Shown here in pieces: positions 36,255-47,379 of a stretch of DNA of 64,000 bases; position 1 is the first letter of the stretch, and each line of letters opens with the position of its first letter. Origin of the DNA: Saccopteryx bilineata (Eukaryota; Chordata; Mammalia; Chiroptera; Emballonuridae); the NCBI RefSeq assembly GCF_036850765.1, contig NC_089490.1, forward strand, positions 292,684,982 to 292,748,981. Reading direction: 5' to 3'. A program made the position numbers and the translations under genes. The notes under the pieces are model-generated. The model was not told the origin of the DNA. It saw only the letters and a program-made list of their open reading frames with translations, and did no database searches.

Positions 36255-36560
36255 TAAATAAGAATCACTTCACACCCGTTATATGACTTTTATCAAAGAA
36301 ATAGGAAATAAGCATTGACAAGGCTATGGAGAAATTGGAATCCTATTTCAGTACTGTTGGGGATGCCAAATGGTACAACTGCTAATAAATCTGTGTGGCG
36401 ATTAACCTCAAATTAACAATAGAACCAACCTGTGGTCCAGAAATTTTACTTCTGTGTATATACTCAAAATTATTAAAAGTACAATCTTGAAGAACTATCC
36501 GTGCACTCAGATTCATAAGTAGAATGCATTGAATACATTGATCTTGATTAAATGCTTTGT
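36255..36560 (+). mobile_element. Ancient L1 3'-region fragment
   Basis: Phrases such as 'acaaggctatggagaaattgg' in shortened form and 'tggtacaactgc' follow the late ORF2 and 3' UTR order of old L1 families on the plus strand. Decayed. Confidence 0.6.
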
Positions 36561-36599
36561 ATGCTTTCATCATAAAAGATCTTGTTTTATTATTTCTCC

Positions 36600-37160
36600 T
36601 ATTCTATGACCAAGGATAGATATCTATTGTTTCTTTCCCAGTCTAAATTGTGTTTAACCATCTCCTTTCATCAGTAAAAATCACTGATGAAATTTAATGT
36701 CGCTCCATTGCCTCCTGTGCACAATCTAAAATAGACTTCTTTATCATCAAAACTCACTATAATATTGCTCTTTTGAATTTGTCAGAACTTATTTGATTCA
36801 TCTCAAACCATCTATTTATCTCTAGCCAATATTACTTTTAAACAATGTTTCAGACATAATTCTAATTTAATTACTCTTTTTTTGTCCCTAAGCCACAGCT
36901 TACTTCTCCCCCATCTTCCAATCTTTCTGTTCCAATTATGAATGCCATGGTCAAGACAAATTTAAACAAAGCCTTTTCTTTGTATTGTAAAAATAAATTC
37001 TTCCATCTTTATATGTATTTTTGTGATTATATTATTTTTTCTAGGGTAGTATTCAATACAGATTCTGCTTAATACTTATCTTTTATTTACTATTCTGTTC
37101 TTAATTTTTGTTCAACAAATAGATTTTAAGCTAATTGAAATCAAAAGTTGTAATGTATTC
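36600..37160 (+). mobile_element. L2-like ancient LINE fragment
   Basis: The middle part around 36700-36800 and the order of the CT-rich segments resemble the L2 late ORF and 3' UTR. Diverged. Confidence 0.5.
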
Positions 37161-37241
37161 TCCTTCATTTTTCTTAACAAATAGCCTAGTTTTTTGATAC
37201 ATGACGAGACAGCTATTATTTGATTGATTCATTTAAAGGTG

Positions 37242-37242
<1 letters not shown>

Positions 37243-37275
<33 letters not shown>

Positions 37276-37562
37276 CAGCGACAGAGAGAGAAAAAGAGAG
37301 AGGGACAGACAGAAAGGGAAAGAGATGAGAAGCATCAATTCTTCATTGCAGCTCCTTAGTTGTTCATTGATTTATTTCTCATATGTGCCTTGACTGGGGG
37401 GCTACAGCACAGTGAGTGACCCCTTGCTCAACCATGGGATCATGTTTATGATCCTGTGCTCAAGCTGGTGACCTCAGGGTTTCGAAGCTGAGTTCTCTGA
37501 GTCCCAGTCTAATGCTCTATCCACTGTGCCAGTGCCTGGACTGCGCCACCGCCTGGTCAGGC
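37243..37562 (-). mobile_element. tRNA-derived SINE, family B, minus strand, with a (TG)n in the tail
   Basis: A 32-base TG run (37243-37274) takes the place of the usual T run, then the purine-rich region, a short body and the complement of the tRNA head. A head-end phrase is partly duplicated (37527-37550). No clear target duplication found. Confidence 0.85.
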
Positions 37563-37842
37563 TAAAAATGCTTCTTTTTAAAGGAAAATAATTGTAATGT
37601 ACTTTTGGTGATTAATTAATAATTTATATTGACCTCTGGAACAAAACTGAAGCAAGCTTTTATGATTAAGATACATACTTATTGCACTTTAAGCCTTGGA
37701 AGTATTACCAAAAGGAAAGAAACATAAATTCCAGTTTCAGATAGTATATTGATTTAAAATGACAAAAATGAAGTGCTATTATAAATAGCAAATATATGTT
37801 GGTATGTTTATTTAGAGTAAGAAAGTAAGAGAACATTTTTTT

Positions 37843-38188
37843 TTTTTTTAGTATTTTTCTGAAGTTGGAAACGGGGAGGCAGTCAGACAGACTACCGCAT
37901 GCGCCCAACTCGGATCCACCCAGCATGCCCACCAGGTAGTGATGCTCTGCCCATCTGGGGCATTGCTCTGTTGCAACCAGAGCCATTCTAGCACCTGAGG
38001 CAGAGGCCATGGAGCCAACCTTACTCCAATAAAGCCTTGGCTGCCGGAGGGGAAGAGAAAGACAGAGAGGAAGGAGGGGGGGGTGGAGAAGCAGATGGGC
38101 GCTTCTCCTGTGTGCCCTGGCCAGGAATCGAACCCGGGACTCCTGCACGCCAGGCCAACGTTCTACCACTGAGCCAACCAGCCAGGGT
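37843..38188 (-). mobile_element. tRNA-derived SINE, family A, minus strand
   Basis: T run at the left, body, and the complement of a tRNA-like head at the right with a well-preserved B box. A perfect 14-bp target duplication (gagaacattttttt) lies at 37829-37842 and 38189-38202. Confidence 0.92.
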
Positions 38189-38204
38189 GAGAACATTTTT
38201 TTAC

Positions 38205-38440
38205 TACTACTCAACAAATATTTATTCCATATCTACTAGGTGCTAGGAAATCTATTAGGTGCTAAAGATACCAGGTAGAACAAGTTAGGTATGGCCACTG
38301 CTCAATTTATATAGAGCTTAGTAGGAAGTGGAGGGATCTGCAGGTGATCACAAGGAAATGTGATTAGCACTATCTTATAGCAAGTACAAGATGTGGAGCA
38401 CAGGATGCTTTCCTGAGAGGGTTATGACCTAAGTGAAATG
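38205..38440 (+). repeat. Ancient interspersed repeat (L2/MIR-like), uncertain
   Basis: The stretch 'caacaaatatttattccatatctactaggtgc' type layout (shortened here to its opening at 38211) is typical of old mammalian LINE/SINE relics. Family not assigned. Confidence 0.35.
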
Positions 38441-38619
38441 GTTTTAAATGTCCACGTAAAGAGCAAATGTGCAAGTGAAGGAAACGCACTTTTTAAGGCT
38501 GAAACAAAGTATTATATGACTGCAGGATAAATTACTTGGGGGAAAAGTGAAGAGATAGAAAGAGATCAGGATGTCCTATCAAAAATACATGGAAAATACA
38601 CCTCCTACTAACTACTTAG

Positions 38620-39140
38620 TCTACAACACATCATCTTTTTTTTGGTCTACTGCAGTAGCTTCCTACCTGACCTCCTAACTTTCTCAATTTCTCTAAACAG
38701 CAGCAGGTGTGAACTTTAAAAATATATATAAAATATATGCTAATAGTAATTTTCTTGAAGCCATCCAATACTTCACATTTTTATCAATATGAAAGATAAT
38801 TTGGACCTTGTCTCTCTTATAAGATTTATCTCTTTCCACTATTCTGCTTATTTTATTTCAACTGCAATAATCTTTCAGTTTCTCAAAATCAACAAGATAT
38901 TTTTTTATGTAAGAAACTTCAAATTTACTTTACCTCTATCCTAAATCATCTCTTTTGTCCTTATATTTTTGCTGACACCTACTCATTCTTTAATTTAGTT
39001 TCAATATTTTACTTTCAACAAGTTCTTGCATGAAAATCCACTGTAATTTTCTTTATTTTGTTCATCACCGCGCGATCAACACATTGATTACAATGGCATA
39101 TAGTAGGTATTCAGTAAATATTTGTCGAAGTGAATGACTG
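38620..39140 (+). mobile_element. L2-like ancient LINE 3' region
   Basis: The end (39095-39135) has the phrase order 'catatagtaggtattcag' then 'taaatatttgtcgaagtg', typical of the L2 3' terminus. Upstream CT-rich segments fit the L2 late ORF. Diverged. Confidence 0.65.
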
Positions 39141-39615
39141 GAGGAAAGCTAAGTAACAGCTAAGTAAGAAATGGAGAGTAATCAGCTTCCCTGGTTGTCT
39201 TACTTAATGTATTGCAAACCGTTAGTTTGAAAACAGAGAAGTGTAATTAGGAAACAGAGTAATTCCACTGGGTGAGGGAGAAAAGCTGGCAAAATCTGGA
39301 AAAATGGAGGCTGGTGAGAAAACACATGGTTTGAAGAGGCAGTGTAGATGTAGTTAATGGCACTTCTAAACTGGTTGGGTGTGGTTAATAAGTGAGGCAC
39401 AGAAAGGAGAATCATGGAAGGTATCTAATTTTCTGCATTAAGAAACAAGACAGAAAATTGCGAGTCATGCCTTTCCTTTTTGAAAAAAGAAATACTTGAA
39501 CACAAAACCCAGTACATTTTAATAGAAAGATATGAACAGCCCAATTGTATGTACTTGTTGAACATATAAGTGAAAATGTCAAGATAACAACACATAAGGA
39601 TAGGCAATAAGAGAG

Positions 39616-39644
39616 CACTATAGCTCTAAATTAGAGCTATAGTG
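39616..39644. repeat. Perfect 29-nt palindrome
   Basis: Two exactly complementary 14-nt arms (CACTATAGCTCTAA and TTAGAGCTATAGTG) surround a single A. The bases outside the arms do not continue the symmetry. There is no TA duplication or tail to mark it as a mobile element. Confidence 0.95.
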
Positions 39645-42600
39645 ATGTCAGTCATCTTCTGACAACTGGAAGTATGTGATTGAATGAGCTCACTTGAAGA
39701 GAATATTGGGAAGAGAAAAAGAAAGATTCTTAAATAGTTAAATAGGTACACGTATAATAATAAAAAAGAAAGTAGAGGCTAAAAACAAAACCAGAAGACA
39801 TGCCTCTGGACAAAATTAAGGAAATTTGTTATGAAATAAAAAGGATGAGAATGTTTGAGTATGGTCCACATACTCAAAGAACGCAGAGTGACAATTTAGA
39901 TAAAGAATTTATTACATTCTTCGCCAAGATAATTGTCAATACAGTTTTATGTGTTCTGGGAACAGTGACTAAGAGCCAATGTTTAAGGCTAAACGGGATT
40001 AAGAAACAATAGAATGAAGACAACATTTTCAAAGATCTATCTATAAAGGGAAGGGGGGGAAATGAGTAGTAGGAGGGAGGAGATTTTGTGTACAAAGTAT
40101 CTTGTGAAGATGAGGAGACTTGTGTATTACTATTGTATTAAATCTTTATGTAAAAGGTTTAATTAAGAAGGAGTGGTAGAAAATTTTGGTAATTCAATAA
40201 AGGACATCCCATTCCTGAGAAGGCAAAAAATATTTGAAACTCATAATCCAGATGAATGGATTAAGGTTAGCAATTAGAAGACATAGTGGGGATTCAGAAA
40301 ATGTATAAGATTTGCGGCAGGAAAAAATTCCATTTTTATATAGTGTTTTTTATTTTCTCTGGGAACTGCAAGTAAATTCACTTTTTCAGACTGAAATAAG
40401 GTTGGGCTCATCAAAAAAAACAGAAGACTAAAGCATGACCACATGACACTGCAGAAGTTGAGTGAAATGATTAGATTATTTTTATTTGTTATATATATTT
40501 AACTGATATCTACATTATATTCCCATCGCCTTCAAAATGTTTAAAATGCTTCTATTATGTTAATTTGTATAAACTAGAATAATTGAATATTATAGAACAA
40601 AAGAGATAATAATATTACACAGATATCTAATAATTTTTCAGAAAGGAAGGGTGCTGTAATAGGAAGGGGCAAGTCATATTCATATGATTGATCTTGAGGG
40701 GTCAGATTTTTGCATTGAGATCAATAAACACTTTCAGGTAAAACTGATTGGCCCTGCATCTCCCCTATACAACTAATTTTTTTTTAATATAAAGGCCTAC
40801 ATTAAAATTGTTGACTTAAATAGTTCCAAATTATATTGACAAAGTTATATATTGTCTGCCTTAAAATATCATTTAATATGTTCAATTTTGAAACACACAC
40901 AAAAAATTGAAAAACCTTTTTTGACTTTTTAATGCTGCCTAGAGATAATTTATTCCGTTATGTCAAGATAGTCAGAGGTCTATTATTGCAAGAGATCTAT
41001 TCTTATCTAAATGGGTAAATGAGCAATTATTGCATTCAAAGAAAGTGGCTTCTTTGAAGAATACAAAAATAGGTGAATAAATCTCAAATTATTGCATTTC
41101 AGCTTATTGTAGTCGGTGCAAGTAAGTCTAATGGGGAAAAAAGGCATCAAAATACGTTGTATTACTTTTGCTATTATGTTTCTATATCAATCTCTAGAGA
41201 AAGTATTATTATTAATAGTAGTTATTGCACTGAAAACCATATTGCCTTTCCAATAAAATGTAATCCAGAAGTCTTGAACTTTGTAAAACTATACTGGAAA
41301 CAGATGTATTAATAGCAAAGGTATCTCTGTGTTTTTTTTTATCCAAAAAATCATAAAAGTAATTACAGGAGTCTCTGTCTATGTTAAATCCCCTAGATAA
41401 TTTTACTGAGTATTTTTTTTTCCTATACTGAATGGTTTTCTTTTTTGCTATTTGAGAATAAGTTGTGAACTAGCCTTTCATTTTTACAGAACAGGCTCAA
41501 CTTCTTGAAATATTTTTAAGAGTGGGAATGTCTGTATAAACATTTTAAGGGCTTGTAGTATAGATTTTTGTGATGATCTGAAAATATGCACTGCAGATTT
41601 TCTCAATTGTCCAGTTATGCTCAAATGATACTAAAAAGCAGACTAAATATTTTATTCAACAATTATATGAATAAATAAAATAAAGCTGAAATAAATATAC
41701 ATTATATTCCTGAATCCAAGATTTTTGTAAAGTAGATGATTTTTGCATTTCTGACTGGCTTTTTACTTTAGATATCAGTTAAGGTCTACTTGGGGTTAGA
41801 ATTCTGTATCTTCAGAGTTTAGAGGTAGGTGTGGAAAATGTTTAAAATTATTTGGTGATATAAAGATATTTAAGATTTTATATACAAACAATTATAGATA
41901 ATAGATGATAAAAATAACTTGTTTGCATTTTTCTCTAAGGACAAAAAATAGAATCATTAAGCAATGTGGCTAAGCAGACAGTTATCTCTATTTTAGCGCA
42001 TGATAAAGTATCTTGTTTCTTTCAAGTGGACTTAGCCATCTATTTTGATATCCTAGTCTACTTTTGACTTCACTATATTCTGTACAAGGATAGTCATACC
42101 CTTAAATTAGGAATTACATTACTTTTGCAGATTATCCTAAATCATTAGCCCTAATGAGCCCAGTAAAATCTGACCAATGTTTTCATTGAAGTAGGTAGAC
42201 ATCATTTTTCTATACACTGAAAATGCCCACTGTTGTTTTCTGACTCATTTCACATCTTTCTTGATTCTAGGCTGAGTGTGTTTCTTTAAATATATTCTTT
42301 CTCTTCCATTATATGCTCTATGCTACAAGGATAGAACAAGAGATTCTCAACATCTTTGGCTGGGAGGAATCTTTCACTGATCAGAGCTGAAAATATAAAG
42401 GATTCCTTAAATAGCAGTAGAGATATTATATAATGACACTTAATAGTAGTATATAAAACAGTGAATTTCCTGCTTCAGAGTAGCAGCTCATAATATACCT
42501 TCTATTTGATCAATAAAAACCAAGAAACTGGAATACTGGTTTGGAGTAGACTCTTATATGTGTGTAGAAGAGGTGATTTAAATAATAAGAAAAAATATTT

Positions 42601-42960
42601 TTAAAAAAATCATAATAAATGTCTTATTGCACCTTTTAATTTTCTCCAATTTTCACAATATTTTAGTAATATTGAACAAGGTTTGTAAATAAATGTAAAA
42701 AATTAACACTAGCAAAAATTAGGACAATTGAAATTTTAAAAAAAAGAGTCAAAATGATTCATTCAGCTAAGAATAGAAGAGTAGTAAATAGCTTTTATAT
42801 TCTCTTATGGCTGCTTAGCCTAAAAAGAACAGTAATTACACATTGACCATTATGAATATTAGTAGAACAATTGCATTTTGTGTGAAAAAAATATTTTTGT
42901 AGGATTGACACATAAAAGTAATTTGGATTACTAAATTTCAACCCCTTCTACCCATATTTT
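39645..42960. other. AT-rich intergenic stretch, nothing recognised
   Basis: About 3.3 kb without a recognisable gene or repeat family. Open frames are 79 codons or shorter with no motif. Confidence 0.5.
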
Positions 42961-42964
42961 TTTA

Positions 42965-43180
42965 TTTACTTATTTTCTCAAATTTTATTTTTATTTATTT
43001 ATTTATTCATAGAATTTATTTGGGTGACACTGTTCAACAAAATTATACAGGTTTCAAGGGCCCAATTCCACAACACAGCACCTATACACTGCATTGTATG
43101 TCACTACCTCAAGTCAAGCCTTTGTCCATCGCTATTTATCCCCCTACTATTTCTATATATTCAGTTCATAGTATATTTAG
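42965..43180 (-). mobile_element. L1 3' UTR fragment, minus strand
   Basis: A T-rich start, 'gggtgacactg' (43021-43031) and 'ttcaag' phrases follow the same order as the 3' UTR of the L1 at 60556-64000. Truncated, so a short dead-on-arrival L1 insertion. Confidence 0.65.
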
Positions 43181-44600
43181 AATAGATGTGCTAGAACACA
43201 ATTTCTTTTTCATTTTACTTATTTATAAGATTTATATAATATATCAAGGATCTACTGTTTCTAGGCTGTTGACTGTGCATTGAGTCTAAAGCTCTGGATA
43301 TGAGTCTGTCTACGTCTATTTCTATTTCCATGTCTGCATCCATCTGTATATTCCCTGACCCCACAGAGCTTTCAGTCTAGCTGGAAGAAAAAAAATATTA
43401 ACACTAGAAAATATTCTAGGTGATACAGCTACGTAAGGGAACTGGTATTAAATGTATAAGAATATTTTAGGCATCTAGAAAAATTTAGATGTGAGTTGTA
43501 AACTTGGAAAGTGGTTTTATTATATAAAATTTAATCAAATTGCATTTAAAAATTATTATTAGAGACAGAATCCTATATTTTTGGCCTGGTTTAAAAAGCT
43601 TGAAGATTTGACAATACTGGTCAAACACCCACATGACACTGGACCTCTGGGTCTGAGAGGGTCCACCTCTTCTGGACAAGGTATGCATCAGCCTGTATCT
43701 ATACATCCCATCCCACTCTCCCATGTTCAAAAATTGGCACCAAGAATGAGTGTTGACAATTTCATTTGTAGATATCAGAGTAAAAACTACACAAAGAAAG
43801 CCAAAAACAACAAAAATAAAACACTTTATTTTTATTTTAATGCAAAGTTCTTGTCAGCATGTGTGATTCTTCCAAGGGAAAGTGATATAAAGTTTTCTGG
43901 AGGCAATGACATATAAGCTGAAACCTGAAGGATAAACAGAGAAATGAGGAAGAATTTACCTGTTATGTGTTTATTCTCTCAGAAAATAAATGTGCAAAAA
44001 TATATAATATGTGGCAGGCATTGTCATGCATTGGTTTAGAACTATCCCTAGTCTCTGCTCTAATGGAGCTCACTGTGGACTAAGGGAAAAGTATGTGACA
44101 AGACCCAGGATTCAGCAGAGCATGAAACACAGAATTTGAATAAGTTAACTGTGGACAAAAGTAGAGCCAGAGAGTAAGAATATTAATATATTACTTTGAG
44201 GAGAAAGACAGGATCTATATTGAAGATCTTATGAGCCATGTTAAGAAAATCTGATTTTATTCTAAAGACAAATGGAAATGAGAAGTTATTGTACAGTTTC
44301 AGGGCACTAACATAAGGATGTATGTGAGTGTGTGTGTGTGTGTGTGTGTAATATACTTAATAAAACTCTCTGAAGTGCAGGCTGGAGGATGAATAGGAGA
44401 GGTGGAGCATGGAGGGATACAGTCTGGTTAACTCAACACATCAGTAAAATAAGTGAGATAGAATGGTGTGGGTGGTGATGAATGAACTGAATAAAAAGTT
44501 ACTTGGTTCTGAAATAAGCATAAATGGAGAAACAGCCACCTTGTCTTTTTCAGTGCCCCTTTTCTTCAGTGCCTGATATATTTCCTTAATAAATGTTACC
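43181..44600. other. Intergenic, nothing clearly recognised
   Basis: Includes a (TG)n at 44328-44349. Parts near 43985-44120 resemble a very old mammalian repeat but cannot be assigned. Confidence 0.4.
44328..44349. repeat. (TG)n microsatellite
   Basis: An alternating TG run of about 22 bases. Confidence 0.9.
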
Positions 44601-44604
44601 AATA

Positions 44605-44830
44605 GTCTAGTGAGCAAAGATATTGTAGAGGTAATGAACATGAGCTCTGGAATCAAACTTTCAATTCAGACTTCAGACTCTATTGTTTCATTTATGGTGT
44701 GTGACATGGAGGCCTGTTACTTGCCTTTATAAAGTCTCAGTTTCCTCATTCATAAAGTACAGCTTTATTAGTTGGTGCAATGATTTAATGCTATAATGAA
44801 TGCAAAGGACTTAGAGCAGCACTTAGTCAA
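44605..44830 (+). mobile_element. MIR ancient SINE
   Basis: The sequence follows the whole MIR order: 'gagctctggaatcaaac' (44642-44658), 'cagtttcctcattcataaa' (44738-44756) and the 3' 'gagcagcacttagtcaat' phrase (44814-44831). Diverged but convincing. Confidence 0.85.
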
Positions 44831-45335
44831 TAAAAAGAGATCAAAGTCCTGTGTCTATCTTAATGATCAAGTTGGGCAGTGGTGTCATTGTAACTCTTTT
44901 TCTTCAATAATAATTTGATCTGAGGGAGTACAACCACGTTCAACAACCTAAGAGAAATTTTAGATGCCAAGAAAGAGCTGGGTGTGAAAATAGGAAGAGG
45001 GATAGTAAAGACATGGTAGAATATGGCACGTATTGTTTCCAAGAACAAAATTTTCAGTTCTAAGCCTATTAAAAGCAAACTGATGGTTAAATCCATCAGC
45101 TAAACTATAGTTTCTCATTAACCATAAAGCCCAGAATATAGGTGAAATGTAACGAGGCTAGAGATAACTACCTTAAATAGGGCACAATTACAAAGAAGAA
45201 TTATTAGAGCAGAAGAATAAGAAGAGAGTGCTCACTCTAACATGCACTCCCTTATAGATTTGAAACACCAGTCAGTAATAAGCCAGAAGACTAATATGTA
45301 ACTCATTTTGTTTGTAGTTAATCATTGGTCTAAAT

Positions 45336-45984
45336 CAATGATTTTCAATCTTTTTGATTTCATGGCATGCATAAACTAATTAATAAAATCAGGGGTCCCC
45401 AAACTACGGCCCATGGGCCGCATGTGGCCCCCCAAGGCCATTTATCTTGCCCCCACCGCACTTCTGGAAGGGGCACCTCTTTCATTGGTGGTCAGTGAGA
45501 GGAGCACATTGACCATCTCATTAGCCAAAAGCAGGTCCATAGTTTCCATTGATATACTAATCAGTTTGTTGATTTAAATTTACTTGTTCTTTATTTTAAA
45601 TATTATATTTGTTTTCTTTTTTTTTTACTTTAAAATAAGATATGTGCAGTGTGCATAGGGATTTGTTCATAGTTTTTTTTTTATAACCTCCAACGGTCTG
45701 AGGACAGTGAACTGGTCCCCTGTGTAAAAAATTTGGGGACCCCTGACTAAAATTCTGCAACACACTGATCTGACCAAAAAAAATAAATAAATAAGTGTGG
45801 TATAATTTTTATTCATTCACACTGGATAGCTACTGTTCTCTTGACTCTTGTCATTTCTTTTTCCTTTTTGACAATGTAAGGCAAAAGAAGTCAGTGTTCC
45901 TGACTGAATAGTCAGTATTGCATATTTTAAAAATGCTTGTGAAATGCAGTGTGCTTCTAGTAGCTCGCTGGTTAGAAATCGTTG
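45336..45984. mobile_element. Non-autonomous hAT element, interrupted by a second hAT element
   Basis: It begins CAATGATTTTCAATC and ends TAGAAATCGTTG, imperfect terminal inverted repeats. A perfect 8-bp duplication, GTCTAAAT, lies at 45328-45335 and 45985-45992. Removing the nested element (45390-45745) and its duplicated target leaves about 285 bp. No transposase frame. Confidence 0.88.
45390..45745. mobile_element. Nested non-autonomous hAT element
   Basis: A 356-bp element begins CAGGGGTCCCCAAACTACGG and ends TTTGGGGACCCCTG, giving clear terminal inverted repeats. The 8-bp target is AATAAAAT at 45382-45389 and ACTAAAAT at 45746-45753 (one mismatch). It lies wholly inside the hAT element 45336-45984. 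The interior has no transposase frame. Confidence 0.9.
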
Positions 45985-45992
45985 GTCTAAAT

Positions 45993-46852
45993 AGATGCTC
46001 ATGTAATAATGAGTAAAATGTATCACAAGGGAGTAAACTAGACAATGTGGTAGTAAAGGAGTCCCCAGAAAAACTGAAGAGAAACAATCATAAAATATAA
46101 GCAATCACAATATTTCTGAGTGAAAAATGTTGGTATTTTTCATCAGAGGGGCTTCTTAAAAGTGAGACCTTCTATTGGGCAATGACTGCCTCTCCTGAAT
46201 TAAATGCTCACATGCAGTTAGCTTATTCTCAAACTAGTATTAGGGAGCAGGAATAAGGGATACAGATGTGGAACAAGGAAAGAATAATAAATCAAAAATT
46301 AAAAGATAAATTCAAGAATTAGTTGTGGAGGATGGCTTATGAAGTTGGTCTCTAATTTGACAAGTGATGTTTAATCCTGAACATTTTGTGAAGCCTTTGG
46401 GAATGAATCCGAAATGTGGGCTGGAGTGGGGCTATTATAGGGGGTAAATGAGTGTGTGTATGTGTGTGCATGTGTGTGTGTGTGTGTGTGTGTTTACGCA
46501 TGTGATGAATGAATTAGAGGTATTTAGAAGTGAGTGTTGAGGTATTCATTTCTAACACAGGTACAAAGGTAAAGAAGCAATTAATATAGAAAATACTTGA
46601 CTGAAAAAGTACAAAGTAGAAATACTGCTTTGAAAATGTTAAAAGTATTTTTTAATTTGTTATTTAATTAATTTCTATACTGTAGGAGATCCAGGGGAGA
46701 CTAATTAATTGTAACTTCCCCCTAATTAATTCTAATTAATTAGAATTTCATTTAATAGACATATTCTTCAAATGGGAATAAAGTGTTATCTTATTTCTGA
46801 TTTGGCTGGATAAGAGAACTTGTTTCTAATGTAAGAATAAAAATTGTGTTCA
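45993..46852. other. Intergenic with a (TG)n
   Basis: Nothing recognised except an imperfect TG run at 46452-46493. Confidence 0.45.
46452..46493. repeat. Imperfect (TG)n microsatellite
   Basis: TG units over 42 bases with TATG and CATG interruptions. Confidence 0.9.
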
Positions 46853-47213
46853 GCTTGATGAGGCAGTGATGCAGTGGATAGAATATCGGCCTGGGATGTT
46901 GAGGACCCAAGTTTGAAACCCTGAGGTTGCCAGCTTGAGTGAGAGCTCACCAGCTTGAGCACAGAGTGGTCAGCTTGAGTGGGATCATAAACATGACCCT
47001 AAGGTCACTGGCTTGAGCCCAAGGTCGATGGCTTGAGAAAGGTGTCACTTGCTCTGCTGCAGCCCCCTGGTCGAGGCACAGATGAGAAAGCAATCAATGA
47101 ACAACTAAGGGGCTGCAAGAAAGAATTTATGCTTCTCATGTCTCTCCTTCCTGTCTGTCTGTCCTTATCTGTCCCTTTCTCTGTCTCTCTTGCAAAAAAA
47201 AAAAAAGGTGTTT
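46853..47213 (+). mobile_element. tRNA-derived SINE, family B, plus strand
   Basis: A tRNA-like head (GTGATGCAGTGGATAGA near 46866-46882), a module-rich body with 'gcttgagcccaaggtc'-type units, a CT-rich tail and an A run (47194-47206). Target duplication unclear. Confidence 0.88.
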
Positions 47214-47379
47214 TAAAAAACAACATAATTAGTTAGATACTCCTCATTCTCACCTCCTTCTCTTATACTAATATACAGCTAAAGAATAGGCTTCCGTGGT
47301 GGATGGATGAGAGAAGGACTCCATGCTTGGAGTGAGTAAGGGGACAGGCAGTGGCAAATTCCTGGCTCAGGGACCTAAA

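Noticed and set aside
42708..42740. A second copy of the MITE near 32266
   Set aside because: Only about 11 bases (CAAAAATTAGG) match and no inverted arm is present, so chance is likely in AT-rich DNA.
46690..46750. TAATTAATT-rich symmetrical sequence as a regulatory palindrome
   Set aside because: Short AT-only repeats form such symmetry readily by chance and no boundary marks it.
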